A DNA stretch of 64,000 bases from Pseudomonadota bacterium (GCA_963205495.1 CAUJIN010000041.1:1-64000), one strand, 5' to 3'. Shown: positions 37,301-48,371, counted from the stretch's first letter. The notes: generated from the letters alone by a model not told the origin. Translations and numbers: made by a program.

Positions 37301-37366
37301 TGTGCCCATGCCGATCAGGGCGAGGCTGATGGCCGATGCCACCATCGTGGGTTTGATGAAGCTCAT
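34337..37366 (-). CDS. secreted subtilisin-like serine protease (S8) with PA domain
   Basis: The 1009-residue protein has a Sec signal peptide (ends near GALHA, residues 1-28), an I9-type propeptide, and a subtilase domain with the catalytic triad: Asp in VGIIDTGTFIGHPSF (about 203), His in SSHGVHTSSTAAG (about 252) and Ser in GTSMSSPHLAGAAAL (about 610). A PA domain is inserted at about 410-520 (LVRRGSCGFAEKITNAYNAG), and C-terminal beta-rich modules follow, including one around CDGGACVLKIDTMPDGGSF. The segment IFKDGFEDG lies near residue 530. It is probably exported across both membranes, plausibly by the type II system whose first genes occur at the right end. GGAG sits 8 bases before the ATG. 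Confidence 0.92.
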   Translation of the reverse strand: MSFIKPTMVASAISLALIGMGTSGALHAAHPTLGAQVGLESVAGIGESETGRYIVTFVEQGLVQYRGGIAGLARTAPGVDGVSLNSSKKFVMDSAAAQQYQLYLQEQRKHHLDTMQRALGHALDIHYTYDVTRSGISVSLRHEEALRVAALPGVLSVTPVQRYETQTTRGPTFIGANTIWDGSAIPSWASASRGQGVKVGIIDTGTFIGHPSFTNDPACGFSAASPKLFPRDCTTNSGTQCTGTLPDADMSSHGVHTSSTAAGNTLSNASAPPAPPLPNGVTMSGVAPCASIYSYNVANHSDGSLANDALEAAIQHAIVDQVDVVNYSIGRTCGTGNPWADQRMLSFLDASDADVFIAASAGNTRDTCTNPDGLVGNNGPWILTVANSTQDEIVTPTLTVVSPGPVPATLEQIPLTPGSTTLSPSVTLPMAGARIKVPANREACNAGGGIPAASFTNADIALVRRGSCGFAEKITNAYNAGARTVIVANNQAGTISMNTSGAPGDVAAFSIGSQAIGDALFAFIAAPPGEPIFKDGFEDGAGSALPVFGDYLPLETLSRQGDVINGGSLRGPTQGAYENLTKPDITGPGTDIYAAYMAAEGNYGLMTGTSMSSPHLAGAAALVRAIHPTWSPQEVKSALQTTAKRSGFMEDGTTPWTPDVVGSGRVDLSLAALAGLTLDETKANYLAANPTGGSISQTQLNLASLRNVACGASCSWTRTVTNRLDASGTWNVAFENPAGYTLSASPTNFTLAPDATQTITVTATANAAPTQSISFGAVLLQETGNAAPDQHLTVAIKGETPVAPPGYCDGGACVLKIDTMPDGGSFSGVGCASYCGLVWLNQFSPPAAEYPITITTVQSIFGNPAGWNAAGDKIHIYIYLDNDADPTNGATLLGQHTYTQPTPANAWRNIALSTPVVVNGPGHILIAMTNPTGNTGTRPVSADPGPFNGHGWIGDYADTATGVAPDLSAPAIGLLPNDQAISGFDRNWLIRATGTNGGGRPISLEPVTH

Positions 37367-37675
37367 TGACTACTCCGGTGTTCTTGCATGTCACAAGGGG
37401 TGCGCCCGCCCTCTTGCGAGGATCGGGAACGGGGCCGTCTTCCGACGGAAGGCGGTGGGTAACAGGCAGTGCCGCGGATTCCCTGAAACCGGTTGGGGCT
37501 GCCTGCGACCGCAAAAACTCGACGCGTGCACCGGCACCCTGGCTCGGGATGCTTGTCCGGAATTGCCATGTGCCGCACTCGACATCCGAGTATCACAGCA
37601 CCGCCATGGGGTGGCAATGCGCGGCGCAGCAAGGCGACTCTGCTGTTCCGATGCCGCTTCGTCGGGGGATCGACC
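37367..37675. other. 309-bp region between S8 protease and deoA
   Basis: No gene or strong hairpin is seen. The right-hand part follows the deoA stop on the minus strand. The left part must carry the promoter and leader of the protease gene, whose ribosome site is at its left edge. No clear -35/-10 pair stands out. Confidence 0.4.
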
Positions 37676-39034
37676 TCAGGTGTCTCGGATGGCGCCCGGT
37701 GCCCCTGCATTCCTCGTCGGATCGAACCAGCGGAACAGCGGCACTTGCTGCGGCGCGCGCTCGGCGAGGAGGAAGGCTTGCCGAACGCGCCCGATCGCGG
37801 CGGCGGCAGCGGTTTCGCTGCGCGCGTGGACCTGCGCCAGCGCCGTGCCGGCCTCGATCCGTTCGCCGCGCCCGCGCACCTGCGACAGGCCCACGGCGTG
37901 GTCGATGGCCGCGCCGGGCACGCGCCGGCCGCCGCCCAGGTCCACCACGCATTCGCCCAGGGCGCGCACGTCGATGGCCGTGACGTAGCCTTCGCCCTCG
38001 GCGAATACCGGGCGCAACACGGGCGCTGCGGGCAGGTGGCGCGCCGGGTGCTCGAGCAGATCGGCGGGGCCGCCCAGTGCGGCCACCATGCGCGCAAATC
38101 GTTCGGCGGCCTGGCCAGAATCGATCGCCTGCTGCAGGCGGTCGAGCGCGGACGTGCGGTCCGATGCGAGCTGTCCCAGACACAGCAGCCGTGCGGAAAG
38201 CTCCAGCGTCAGCTCGCGCAGGCGCGGGCAGCCGGGACCGCCGGTCAGCAGGTCGAGGATGGCGCGCAGCTCCAGCGCGTTGCCGGCCTCGCGCCCGAGC
38301 ACCTGGCCCATGTCGGTGAGCGCGGCATCCAGCGCAAGGCCGCTGCCTTGGGTCACCGCAAGCATGCCTTGCGCCAGCGCTTCGGCTTCCGCCTCGTCCG
38401 GCGTCTGCGCACCGCTGCCGGTCTTGATGTCGAGCACCAGCGCCTGCGCGCCGCCGGCGAGCTTCTTGGAAAGGATCGAAGCCACGATGAGTTCGGGCAC
38501 GTCCACCGTGGCGGTCACATCGCGCACCGCGTAAAGGCGTCGATCGGCCGGCACCAGGTCCGCGCTCTGGCCGACGATGGCGCAGCCGACCTCGCGCACG
38601 ATCCGGCGCAGGCGCTCCGGGGCGGGATTCACGTCATAACCGGCCAGGCTTTCGAGCTTGTCCAGGGTTCCGCCGGTGTGGCCCAGGCCGCGCCCGGAGA
38701 TCATCGGCACAAAGCCCCCGCAGGCCGCCACCAGCGGCGCCAGCGCCAGGCTCACGGCGTCGCCCACCCCGCCGGTGGAGTGCTTGTCCAGAACCGGGCC
38801 GGGCAGGTCGCTCCAGTCCAGGCAGCGGCCCGAATCGCGCAGCGCGAGGGTGAAGTCGCGGCATTCCGCCGGCGTCATCCCCCGCCAGGCCACCGCCATG
38901 CAGTAGGCGGCGATCTGGCCTTCGCTCCAGCTCCCGTCGGCCACGCCGCGAGCCAAGGACGCGCACTGCCGCGCGTCCAGCGTTTCGCCACGGCGCTTGG
39001 CGCGGATGAGGCTTGCTGCGGGCCAGGTCTGCAT
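37676..39034 (-). CDS. deoA: thymidine phosphorylase
   Basis: DeoA splits thymidine with phosphate into thymine and deoxyribose-1-phosphate, in nucleoside salvage. The 452 residues carry the pyrimidine-nucleoside phosphorylase signatures: VLDKHSTGGVGDAVSLALAP with the phosphate-binding HSTGG, MISGRGLGHTGGTLDKLES, and the lysine-rich substrate loop SILSKKLAGGAQALVLDIK, with TGSGA following. The C-terminal alpha/beta lid domain (GEGYVTAIDVRALGECVVDLGGG) is present. Length is normal for DeoA. It stands apart from other deo genes. Uridine specificity cannot be excluded by reading alone, but DeoA is the best fit. Confidence 0.92.
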   Translation of the reverse strand: MQTWPAASLIRAKRRGETLDARQCASLARGVADGSWSEGQIAAYCMAVAWRGMTPAECRDFTLALRDSGRCLDWSDLPGPVLDKHSTGGVGDAVSLALAPLVAACGGFVPMISGRGLGHTGGTLDKLESLAGYDVNPAPERLRRIVREVGCAIVGQSADLVPADRRLYAVRDVTATVDVPELIVASILSKKLAGGAQALVLDIKTGSGAQTPDEAEAEALAQGMLAVTQGSGLALDAALTDMGQVLGREAGNALELRAILDLLTGGPGCPRLRELTLELSARLLCLGQLASDRTSALDRLQQAIDSGQAAERFARMVAALGGPADLLEHPARHLPAAPVLRPVFAEGEGYVTAIDVRALGECVVDLGGGRRVPGAAIDHAVGLSQVRGRGERIEAGTALAQVHARSETAAAAAIGRVRQAFLLAERAPQQVPLFRWFDPTRNAGAPGAIRDT

Positions 39035-39186
39035 CGAAGGGTCTCGGTCAAGGGCGTGCCAAAGCGCATGCTACGCCAGAGGACGAATGCCGCGGACCAA
39101 TCCTTTCACGGCGCGAGGGCGTACAGTGCGCAGGGCCGCGGCCGGCTGAACTTCCGGTGCGGGAGATCGGCCCGCTCGGGCTTGGC

Positions 39187-40173
39187 TCATCCCGGGCCCT
39201 GGTGCGATCCGTTCTCCAGTGGCGCGCGCTTCACCCGGGAAACCGCGTCCCCGAATCCGCGCAGCCACCACTCCAGCATCGCGCTGTCGGTGACGGTGGC
39301 GGCGATGTCGAGGGTGTCGTCGTCGCGTTCGACGGCGGTCTGGTCGGTGGAGAGCGGGGATTCCAGCAGATGCAGGCCGGCCTCGCGCTCGATGCGGAAG
39401 CTCAGGCGCACGTTCTGGCCTTCGCCGAAGGCGAACCGGCCCTCGTCGTCGTACCGCTTGAGGTCGAAGCCGGCGGGGCGCTCGAAGCGCAGCGTGGAGG
39501 CTTCGGCACCGAGGATGCGGTGCAGGGCGAGGTTGCGCTCGTTGTCGAAGCCTTTGTAGCGGCACACCAGGTACAGGCGCGGCCCCTGCTGGACCAGGCC
39601 CAGGGGCATGACGTCGGCTTTGCCGCGCCGGCCGGCGGCGTTGCGGTAATCGAGCTTCAGCCAGAAGTTGCCGTAGAGCGCCTCGCTCACCGTTTCGAAC
39701 ACGCCGGAGGCGATGCGCGGCGGCAGCAGCGGCTGGGTAGTCGCCACCACGCGCACCTTGCCGGGCCACTCGCGTTCGAGCCGGGCATTGCGGTCGTTTC
39801 CGAGGGTGCGACGGGCCTGCTGGAAGAAGCCTTCCATCGACTTCATCAGCCGCGCCGGCAAGAGGTGCCGCAGGTGCTCTTCGGCGAGGAGCAACAGCAG
39901 GGATTCCTGCGGCGTGAGATTCGGGATCGAAAGCCCGGTCGCATGGTCCAGCCAGCGGTAGCCGTAGGGTTTGTTGCGGTCGTCGCGCTCGATGTCGAAT
40001 TTCTGGCTGAGCATGTCGAGCTGGCGCTGGATGGTGCGAAGGTCGCGCTCGATCCCGGCCTCGCGGAGCTGCTCGTGCAGCTCGCTTGCGGTCACCTTGC
40101 GTCCGCGCGGGATGCGGCGCAGGAGTTCCAGGGCCAGGCGCGCGGTTTCCAGGGCGTCGGGTCGTCGGGTCAT
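39187..40173 (-). CDS. WYL-domain transcriptional regulator
   Basis: The 328-residue protein begins with a winged helix-turn-helix (LETARLALELLRRIPRGRKV, then ASELHEQLREAGIERDLRTI and QRQLDMLSQKF). It is followed by a WYL-type sensor domain around residues 140-230 (YGNFWLKLDYRNAAG, MPLGLVQQGPRLYLVCRYKG) and a C-terminal extension (WCX-like), with GFDLKRYDDEG and WWLRGFGDAV. WYL regulators often control phage-defence or stress loci and sense ligand or DNA. The ATG at 40173 has GGAGG about 10 bases upstream; a GTG nine bases earlier is an alternative. It lies 153 bp downstream of a tandem AAA+ gene on the same strand, a likely two-gene unit. Confidence 0.88.
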   Translation of the reverse strand: MTRRPDALETARLALELLRRIPRGRKVTASELHEQLREAGIERDLRTIQRQLDMLSQKFDIERDDRNKPYGYRWLDHATGLSIPNLTPQESLLLLLAEEHLRHLLPARLMKSMEGFFQQARRTLGNDRNARLEREWPGKVRVVATTQPLLPPRIASGVFETVSEALYGNFWLKLDYRNAAGRRGKADVMPLGLVQQGPRLYLVCRYKGFDNERNLALHRILGAEASTLRFERPAGFDLKRYDDEGRFAFGEGQNVRLSFRIEREAGLHLLESPLSTDQTAVERDDDTLDIAATVTDSAMLEWWLRGFGDAVSRVKRAPLENGSHQGPG

Positions 40174-40326
40174 GTCGGTCACACCTCCATCGGGCTGCCG
40201 GAAAAGATGCGCCCCGGACGAATCGGGGCGCAGGAGCTCAAGTTTGCGTGATTGTCGCGGACTCCGCCGAACGGCGGGCCGGGCGCCCTCGATGGACTGC
40301 TCCAGGGCGGTCCCGCGCGCCGCACT

Positions 40327-42426
40327 TCACACGAACCCGATGGCGCGCTTCGCGCCTTCCTTCATCGCGCACTCGGCTTCCAATCGGGACACGAAGTCCA
40401 CGGCATCGGAAATCGGCCGGAATCGGTGCTGGCGAACCACCGTGGCGAAGTCGCCGGGGGTCAGGCGCGAAAGACGGTCGACGCGGGCGCGCAGTCCGCG
40501 CGGCGGCGCCTCCAGCCCGAGCTGCGCGCACTGGCGGGCCAGCAGATCCCAGGCCTGGTCCGCGCGCAGGAAGTCGAATCTGGCCTTCAGGTCGAAGCGG
40601 CGCAGCGCGGCCGGGTCCAGCCCTTCCACCAGGTTGGTGGAGGCGATGAACACGCCGGGAAACGATTCCATCTGGGTCAGCATCTCGTTGACCGCGGTCA
40701 CTTCCCAGGTGCTGCGGGCGCGGCGGCGGTCCTGCAGAAAACTGTCCACTTCGTCGATCAACAGCACGGCGCCCTCGGTCTGCGCCTCGCGGAAGGCCCT
40801 GGCGATGTTCACCTCGGTTTCGCCGACCCACATGGAGATGAGGTCGGAGGCGCGCTGCACCAGGAGCGGGGCGTCCAGGCGCTCGGCGATCCAGCGCCCG
40901 CAGGCGGTCTTGCCGGTGCCGGGCGGGCCGTACAGGCAGAGCCGCCCGCTGCGCGCCCGCGCCAGCCCGTCGGCCAGCGCCTCCAGGTCCGCGTCGGCGT
41001 GCAGGAAACGCGGATCGTAGGTTTCCGGAAGGCGGTTCGGGTCGTGGCGCAGGATCGCGCGGTGGCCCTGCGCCTCCAGGGTGCAGGTGATCAGGTGCTC
41101 CAGCGCGTCGGCGGTCTTTTCCGGGCCAAGCTCGTCGCGGATCGAACGCACGACCGAGCCGGCACGGGACACCACGGCCGGGGCCAGCTCGCGCGCCTCG
41201 GCGATGCAGGCCAGGCGTCCCTCGTCCACGAGATCTGCACAGTGCTCGCGCAGGATGCGCACGCGCTGCTTCTTCGGCGGCACGGGCAGCTCGAACACCA
41301 GGTCGAAGCGGCGCACGAAGGCCGGGTCCAGTCCGCGAATGGTGTTGGACAGCCACAGCGTGGGTGCGATGTTGGACTCCAGCATGCGGTTGATCCACGC
41401 CTTGTGGGTCTGCGCGGTGCTCCTGCGCCCGAAGGGGCCGAAGTCGTCGTTGAACACGTCCTCGGCCTCGTCGAAGGCCAGCAGAACCGGGCGCTGGCTG
41501 AAGAAGCCCTGCGCCGCGCGCAGGGCGCGCAGGCGGCGCTCGCCGTGCACCGGGTTGCCCTCGTCGTCCTCGCTCGATACCTCGTAAAGCGCGCAGCCCA
41601 GCGCATCGGCCAGGGTGCGCGCCAGCTCGCTCTTGCCGGTGCCGGCCGTGCCGTACACGAAGACGTTGACCCCGCTCCGGCGGCTGGCCAGCGACTGGCG
41701 CAGGTGCGGCAGGAGGACGTCGATCGAGCGCTGCACGTGGCTGAAATCGTCCAGACCCAGCGCGCCCGGAGCGCCCGGGGAAACGATGCCCCGCAGCAGG
41801 CGCGCCGGGTCCACGTCGGGCACCGTCATCTGTGCGGCGAACTCCCCTGAAATGAGGTCCAGCTTGGAGCGCAGGGGAAAGCTGCCGCTGCCGTCCACCG
41901 ACACCAGGCCAGACTGGATCAGGGGTCCGCGCGAGCCGAGCGCGGCGCGCACTGCGGCTTCGGGCAGATTCAGAATGGTGGCAATGCTGCTGCACGCCTT
42001 GCTGACCGACAGGCCGCCGAGCTGGTCCGCCGCATCATCCAGCAGCCGCTCGGTATGGAGCAGCACGATGAACCCCAGGATCCGGCCGTCGGCTTCCTCC
42101 AGTCCCAGCATCCGCGAGAGCTCTTCGACGTTGCCGCCCAGTGGCTCGGGCAGCCGCAGGCCGGCCGTCCTGGCTTCCGCCTGCCGATGGAGCTGGCGCA
42201 GTTCCCTGAGCACGACGGCGCGGTCGAACGACCAGTCCGGCGGGTCGATCCGGTGCTCCAGCCCGACCGCGGCGGCGACCGCGTCGTTGCGGAAGCCGAT
42301 CTGCGACAACAGCTCCCGATGCCCGCCCAGCGGCACCAGGATGCGCAGCATCCACAGTCGAACGAGCGGGTGGAGGTCTACCGCCGCTGCCGTTCCATCC
42401 GCCTTCCGCACTCTGCGCCTTGCCAT
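40327..42426 (-). CDS. tandem AAA+ ATPase of the classic AAA clade
   Basis: The 699 residues contain two AAA modules after a helical N-terminal region of about 220 residues without a recognised domain. Module 1 has Walker A (VYGTAGTGKSELART, about 256), Walker B (LLAFDEAEDVF) and an arginine-finger region (LDPAFVRRFDLVFEL). Module 2 has Walker A (LYGPPGTGKTACGRW, about 498), a pore-loop-like SMWVGETEVNIARAF, Walker B (VLLIDEVDSFLQD) and LDPAALRRFDLKARF. Paired RRFD fingers and the pore-loop motif are marks of hexameric, substrate-threading AAA proteins such as unfoldases. Substrate unknown. It is paired with the downstream WYL regulator. Confidence 0.9.
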   Translation of the reverse strand: MARRRVRKADGTAAAVDLHPLVRLWMLRILVPLGGHRELLSQIGFRNDAVAAAVGLEHRIDPPDWSFDRAVVLRELRQLHRQAEARTAGLRLPEPLGGNVEELSRMLGLEEADGRILGFIVLLHTERLLDDAADQLGGLSVSKACSSIATILNLPEAAVRAALGSRGPLIQSGLVSVDGSGSFPLRSKLDLISGEFAAQMTVPDVDPARLLRGIVSPGAPGALGLDDFSHVQRSIDVLLPHLRQSLASRRSGVNVFVYGTAGTGKSELARTLADALGCALYEVSSEDDEGNPVHGERRLRALRAAQGFFSQRPVLLAFDEAEDVFNDDFGPFGRRSTAQTHKAWINRMLESNIAPTLWLSNTIRGLDPAFVRRFDLVFELPVPPKKQRVRILREHCADLVDEGRLACIAEARELAPAVVSRAGSVVRSIRDELGPEKTADALEHLITCTLEAQGHRAILRHDPNRLPETYDPRFLHADADLEALADGLARARSGRLCLYGPPGTGKTACGRWIAERLDAPLLVQRASDLISMWVGETEVNIARAFREAQTEGAVLLIDEVDSFLQDRRRARSTWEVTAVNEMLTQMESFPGVFIASTNLVEGLDPAALRRFDLKARFDFLRADQAWDLLARQCAQLGLEAPPRGLRARVDRLSRLTPGDFATVVRQHRFRPISDAVDFVSRLEAECAMKEGAKRAIGFV

Positions 42427-42641
42427 GGCCCGCTCCCTGGTTGGATGGGAGCATCGTCCGCGGTGATGCGACGGAAGGTGACGCAGGGATTTGGGGCGTG
42501 GTGCGACGGCCGTGCCCAGGCTTGGGTCTCAGCCTGGCGAGCCGAGCGTTCGCTGTGACATGAGTTTCAGCGCCAAGGCGAGGTCGCGTTCGCAGTTGCC
42601 CGAAGGGAACATGCGGGGCGCTGCGGGACGCACGGAGTATT

Positions 42642-42663
42642 CGCCTCGGTCATCACCGAGGCG
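42642..42663. other. 9-bp hairpin downstream of acetoacetyl-CoA synthetase
   Basis: CGCCTCGGT (42642-42650) pairs perfectly with ACCGAGGCG (42655-42663) around CATC. It follows the stop of the minus-strand gene at 42720 by 57 bases. No T-run follows on the minus strand, so its use as a terminator is uncertain. Confidence 0.35.
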
Positions 42664-42719
42664 GGCCAAACCTTGCGAAACCGCCCAAACCAGAGGCGAA
42701 AGCAGCCGCCCCCGAACCG

Positions 42720-44675
<1,956 letters not shown>

Positions 44676-44770
44676 GGCGCGGACCGGTGACTGACCTGCA
44701 CGCATTCTAGTGCCGCGTCCGCGGCGCGGCAGTTGTCCTTTGGGGCAAGGCCGAGGTCGGCGGCAGGCTC

Positions 44771-46423
44771 TCAGCCTTCGGCGTCCGCAAACAGCTTGAG
44801 CCGATCGCGGATCGGATCCGCCAGCTTTTCGTAGTGCTTGCCCAGCAGCGCGCGCAGTTCCTCGTCCGTGGCGTAGCCGATGCTCTTGCGGTACTCGCGC
44901 TTGCGCTCGTTCGCTGTGCGCCAGCTGTCCTCGATCGCCTCCAGGCTGTCCGCGGGCACCACCGAATGCCCCTGCGCCAGGCGCTCGGCCACGCGCTGGA
45001 TGTGGCGCTCGGCGACCTGCCGCGGCGTGGCCTTGGGCGGCAGTTTCTCGAAGGAAAAGTCGCGAATGCCGCTGGTATCGAAGGGGTCGGGCCCTGCCGC
45101 GCGGCTGTTCATGAGGAAACCGTCCTCGAAGCGGGTGCCGCATTCCAGCATCCGCGCGGTCTTCCACTGGCCGGTCAGCAGCAGGAAGAGGAATCCGAAG
45201 AGGCCCGGCCAGCGCGGCCGGGCCGCGAAGGCGGCCGCGCTGCCGTACTCGGGGTGCGTGAACAGCCCCAGCAGGCTGCGCTGGCCCTGCTGCGCGCTGA
45301 CGCCGCGCGCTTCGGCGCAGGCCAGCCGCGTGTAGCCCAGCGGCGCCAGCGCCTTCTCGCAGGCTTCGGCATGCTTGCGCTGGAAGGCGGGGAATTCGGC
45401 CGGGTCCACTTCCGTCAGGTCCGGGTCGGCCTCGTGTGCGATGTTGTAGAGCTGGAAGGCGATCTGGGTGGCCTGCATGCCCTCCGGCGAGTCGTCGCCG
45501 GCCAGCGATTCGAGTGCCGTTTGCAGGTCCATGCCCTGGCGCACCAGTTGGGCGGTGGCGTGGCTGAGCGCGTGTTCCATGTCCTCCTTCATGTTGCGCT
45601 CGACGCCCTCGGTGGCGGCTGCCGATTCCACCAGTTCGGCCAGTTCCTCGCGCTCGCCTTCCTTGCCGCGCGCGTAGCGGTCGCGCTCCTCCTGGACGAA
45701 GCCGCGCGCCGGCGCATCAGCAGGCAGGCGGGCCAGCACGCGATCCATGTGCTCGACCGACAGCTCGTGGCGGTCGAGCAGGGCGGCGATGCGGGCGCAG
45801 AGGCGGTCGTACTGGTTGTCCTCCCTGAGGCCGGCGGCGTGGCGGAGATCGGACAGGGCCAGCTCCAGCGACGGCCGGTCATAGCTCATGCCCAGCGCGT
45901 CGCGAATCGCAGCCTCGCCTTCGCCGGTGTCGTGGGCGCGCAGGTGGTGGTATTGGCCTCGCCGCGCCCAGGCTTCGGCGCGCTGCGGGTCCAGCTCGAT
46001 GCTGCGGTCCAGATGCCGCAGGGCTTCGGCCACGGAGTCGGCGCTGTCGGAGACCCGGGTCTGGTCGAGCACGGTGCGGGCGAAGTGGAAGAGCGCGGTG
46101 GCATTGTCCGGTTCGCGAGTGATCGCGCGGCGCAGCAGCGGCAGCGTGTCCAGTTCCTCGAAATGCTCCTCGGCCAGCTCCACCCGCGCCAGCAGGGTGG
46201 GGACGTGGTCGGGCGCCAGCGCCAGCGCCGCATCCAGCGCATGCGCGGCCTCGCCGGGCCGACCCAGCGCGTTCAGGCAGCGGCTGCGGTGGTAATGCAG
46301 CGGCGCGGCCTTGGGGTGGGCGGCGATGAGTTCGTCGAGGATCGCGAGCGCGCCGGCGTAGTCCTTCCGGTGGAACAGTTCTCCGGCAAGCCGGTAGCGT
46401 TCGGCGCGCAAATCCTGACTCAT
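44771..46423 (-). CDS. TPR-repeat protein of unknown function
   Basis: The 550-residue protein starts with several tetratricopeptide repeats (residues about 1-190: LAGELFHRKDYAGALAILDE, RSRCLNALGRPGEAAHALDA, RHLDRSIELDPQRAEAW). The C-terminal half has no catalytic motif that I recognise; it contains a hydrophobic stretch (RWPGLFGFLFLLLTGQW, about 405) and charged helices. TPR domains usually scaffold protein complexes. It lies 95 bp upstream of the acetoacetyl-CoA synthetase gene on the same strand, but a functional link is not evident. The ATG at 46423 begins the first repeat. Confidence 0.85.
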   Translation of the reverse strand: MSQDLRAERYRLAGELFHRKDYAGALAILDELIAAHPKAAPLHYHRSRCLNALGRPGEAAHALDAALALAPDHVPTLLARVELAEEHFEELDTLPLLRRAITREPDNATALFHFARTVLDQTRVSDSADSVAEALRHLDRSIELDPQRAEAWARRGQYHHLRAHDTGEGEAAIRDALGMSYDRPSLELALSDLRHAAGLREDNQYDRLCARIAALLDRHELSVEHMDRVLARLPADAPARGFVQEERDRYARGKEGEREELAELVESAAATEGVERNMKEDMEHALSHATAQLVRQGMDLQTALESLAGDDSPEGMQATQIAFQLYNIAHEADPDLTEVDPAEFPAFQRKHAEACEKALAPLGYTRLACAEARGVSAQQGQRSLLGLFTHPEYGSAAAFAARPRWPGLFGFLFLLLTGQWKTARMLECGTRFEDGFLMNSRAAGPDPFDTSGIRDFSFEKLPPKATPRQVAERHIQRVAERLAQGHSVVPADSLEAIEDSWRTANERKREYRKSIGYATDEELRALLGKHYEKLADPIRDRLKLFADAEG

Positions 46424-46499
46424 GGGGTCGATGCCTGGCTGGTGAAGATGCCGAGCGTAGCGGGAAATGAATCCCTGCGCTGCATTGCGGTATCGGGCG

Positions 46500-47396
46500 T
46501 CAGGTGCCGGTGCGCGGCGCGCGCAGGTCGTGCGAAGGCACGCGCCCCGGGTCGAAGGCCGCGATGGCGGCGTCGAGAAGGCGTGGAAGCGAGGCGACGT
46601 TCGCCAGCGTTGCGGGCGGCTGTCCAAGGAAGGCCCAGGCGGCGCGCAGCGCGGGGATCGGATCGGACGGATCCAGCGCCAGCGCCTGCTGCGACTTGCC
46701 GAGCTTGCGGCCCTCCGCGTCCAGCGCCAGCGGCAGATGCGCGTAGGCCGGCGTCGGCAGGCCGAGGGTCTGCTGCAGGAAGATCTGGCGCGCGGTGGAG
46801 TCGATCAGGTCGGCGCCGCGCACCACTTCGGTGACGCCCTGCGCCGCGTCGTCCACCACCACGGCGAGCTGGTAGGCCACCAGTCCGTCGCCGCGCCAAA
46901 GCACCACGTCGCCGACCTCGCGCGCCAGGTTCTGGCGCTGCGGGCCTCGGATCGCATCGGTGAATGCGATCTCGCGGTCAGGCACGCGCAGTCGCCAGGC
47001 GGCCGGCCCTTCGTTACGGCTCGTGATGCAGCCGCGGTGCGGCGTGCCGCCCAGCTCGCCGCGGCTGCAGCGGCAGGGAAAGACCGCGCCGCGCTCGCGC
47101 AGCGCCTCGAGTGCGGTGCGGTAAGCGGGAATGCGCCGGCTCTGCCACATCACCTCGCCATCCCACTCCAGCCCGAACGCGCGCAGGGCGCCGAGCTGGA
47201 GTTCGGCGGCGCCGGGCACCGTGCGCGGGGTGTCGATGTCCTCGATCCGCATTCGCCAGAGGCCACCCTGGGAGCGCGCGCGCAGGAAGCTGCCGAAGGC
47301 CGCCACCAGCGAGCCGAAGTGCAGCGGCCCGGTGGGCGAGGGCGCGAAGCGGCCGCAACCGGGAGCGGGCTTGAATTCAGCGGGCGCTGGCGTCAT
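46500..47396 (-). CDS. gluQ: glutamyl-Q tRNA(Asp) synthetase
   Basis: GluQ attaches glutamate to the queuosine base at position 34 of tRNA(Asp), without being a full aminoacyl-tRNA synthetase. The 298 residues hold a truncated GluRS catalytic core: the HIGH-like [20 protein letters not shown], the zinc-ligand region [10 protein letters not shown] and PHRGC, the DNDD-free core [13 protein letters not shown], and the KMSKS-like KLGKS. It lacks the anticodon-binding domain of GltX, which separates it from true GluRS. It is divergent from htpX, 68 bp away. Confidence 0.93.
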   Translation of the reverse strand: MTPAPAEFKPAPGCGRFAPSPTGPLHFGSLVAAFGSFLRARSQGGLWRMRIEDIDTPRTVPGAAELQLGALRAFGLEWDGEVMWQSRRIPAYRTALEALRERGAVFPCRCSRGELGGTPHRGCITSRNEGPAAWRLRVPDREIAFTDAIRGPQRQNLAREVGDVVLWRGDGLVAYQLAVVVDDAAQGVTEVVRGADLIDSTARQIFLQQTLGLPTPAYAHLPLALDAEGRKLGKSQQALALDPSDPIPALRAAWAFLGQPPATLANVASLPRLLDAAIAAFDPGRVPSHDLRAPRTGT

Positions 47397-47464
47397 TTCC
47401 GGTCCATCCCACTCCCCGCGGTGCCGGAATCGGCCGGTGTCGCTCGAAAAGGCAGGTTTTTTTC

Positions 47465-48355
47465 ATGATGATGATTCGACGCGTCGCGCTGTTTCTGGCC
47501 ACCAACCTCGCAGTCCTGGTGCTGCTGGGCATCGTGATGAGCGTGCTGGAAAAGGTCTTCGGGATTCAACTGGGCAACAACGGATCGCTGCTGGTGTTTG
47601 CCGCCGTGTTCGGTTTCGGCGGGTCGATGGTTTCGCTGCTGCTGTCCAAGACCCTGGCCAAGCGCAGCACCGGCGCGCAGGTCATTTCCCAGCCGCGCAA
47701 CGAGGTGGAACGCTGGCTGTTCCAGACCGTCGAGCGGCAGGCGCGCGAAGCCGGCATCGCCATGCCGGAGGTGGCGATCTACGACGCACCCGACCTCAAT
47801 GCCTTCGCCACCGGCGCCAGCCGCAACCGTTCGCTGGTGGCGGTGTCCACCGGCCTGCTTCGCGCGATGGACAAGGACGAGGCGGAAGCCGTGCTGGCGC
47901 ACGAGGTCAGCCACGTCGCCAACGGCGACATGGTCACGATGGCCCTGATCCAGGGCGTGCTCAACACCTTCGTGCTGTTCCTGGCGCGCGTGGTCGGGCG
48001 CGGCATCGACGCGGCGCTTTCGGGCAACCGCGACGAGGACTCCGGGCCGAGCTTCTTCTACTTCCTCCTCGTGATGGTGCTGGACCTGGTGTTCGGCCTG
48101 TTCGCCTCGATGATCGCGATGTCTTTCAGCCGCTGGCGCGAGTTCCGCGCCGACGCCGGCGGCGCGCGTCTCGCCGGCCGCGAGAAGATGATCGCCGCGC
48201 TCGAACGCCTGGCGAGCAACCAGGGGCCGAGCACCCTGCCGAACCAGATCCGCGCCTTCGGCATCTCCGGCGGCATCGGACACGGAATGCGCCGCCTGCT
48301 GTTGTCGCACCCGCCGCTGCAAGATCGCATCGAGGCGCTGCGCCGCGCGGTCTGA
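47465..48355 (+). CDS. htpX: inner-membrane zinc protease HtpX
   Basis: HtpX is an inner-membrane metalloprotease that helps FtsH remove damaged membrane proteins. The 296 residues have two N-terminal membrane helices, two further helices near 158-180 and 196-215 ([19 protein letters not shown]), and the zinc motif HEVSH at residues 146-150, with the third ligand Glu in [17 protein letters not shown]. Length matches E. coli HtpX. Three consecutive ATGs (47465, 47468, 47471) occur; I give the first. The gene converges on cca. Confidence 0.94.
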   Translation: MMMIRRVALFLATNLAVLVLLGIVMSVLEKVFGIQLGNNGSLLVFAAVFGFGGSMVSLLLSKTLAKRSTGAQVISQPRNEVERWLFQTVERQAREAGIAMPEVAIYDAPDLNAFATGASRNRSLVAVSTGLLRAMDKDEAEAVLAHEVSHVANGDMVTMALIQGVLNTFVLFLARVVGRGIDAALSGNRDEDSGPSFFYFLLVMVLDLVFGLFASMIAMSFSRWREFRADAGGARLAGREKMIAALERLASNQGPSTLPNQIRAFGISGGIGHGMRRLLLSHPPLQDRIEALRRAV

Positions 48356-48371
48356 GGCGGGTGCGGCGGGT

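Noticed and set aside
36419..37369. + strand open frame opposite the N-terminus of the S8 protease
   Set aside because: The opposing protease has signal peptide, propeptide and catalytic residues; the + strand product has none.
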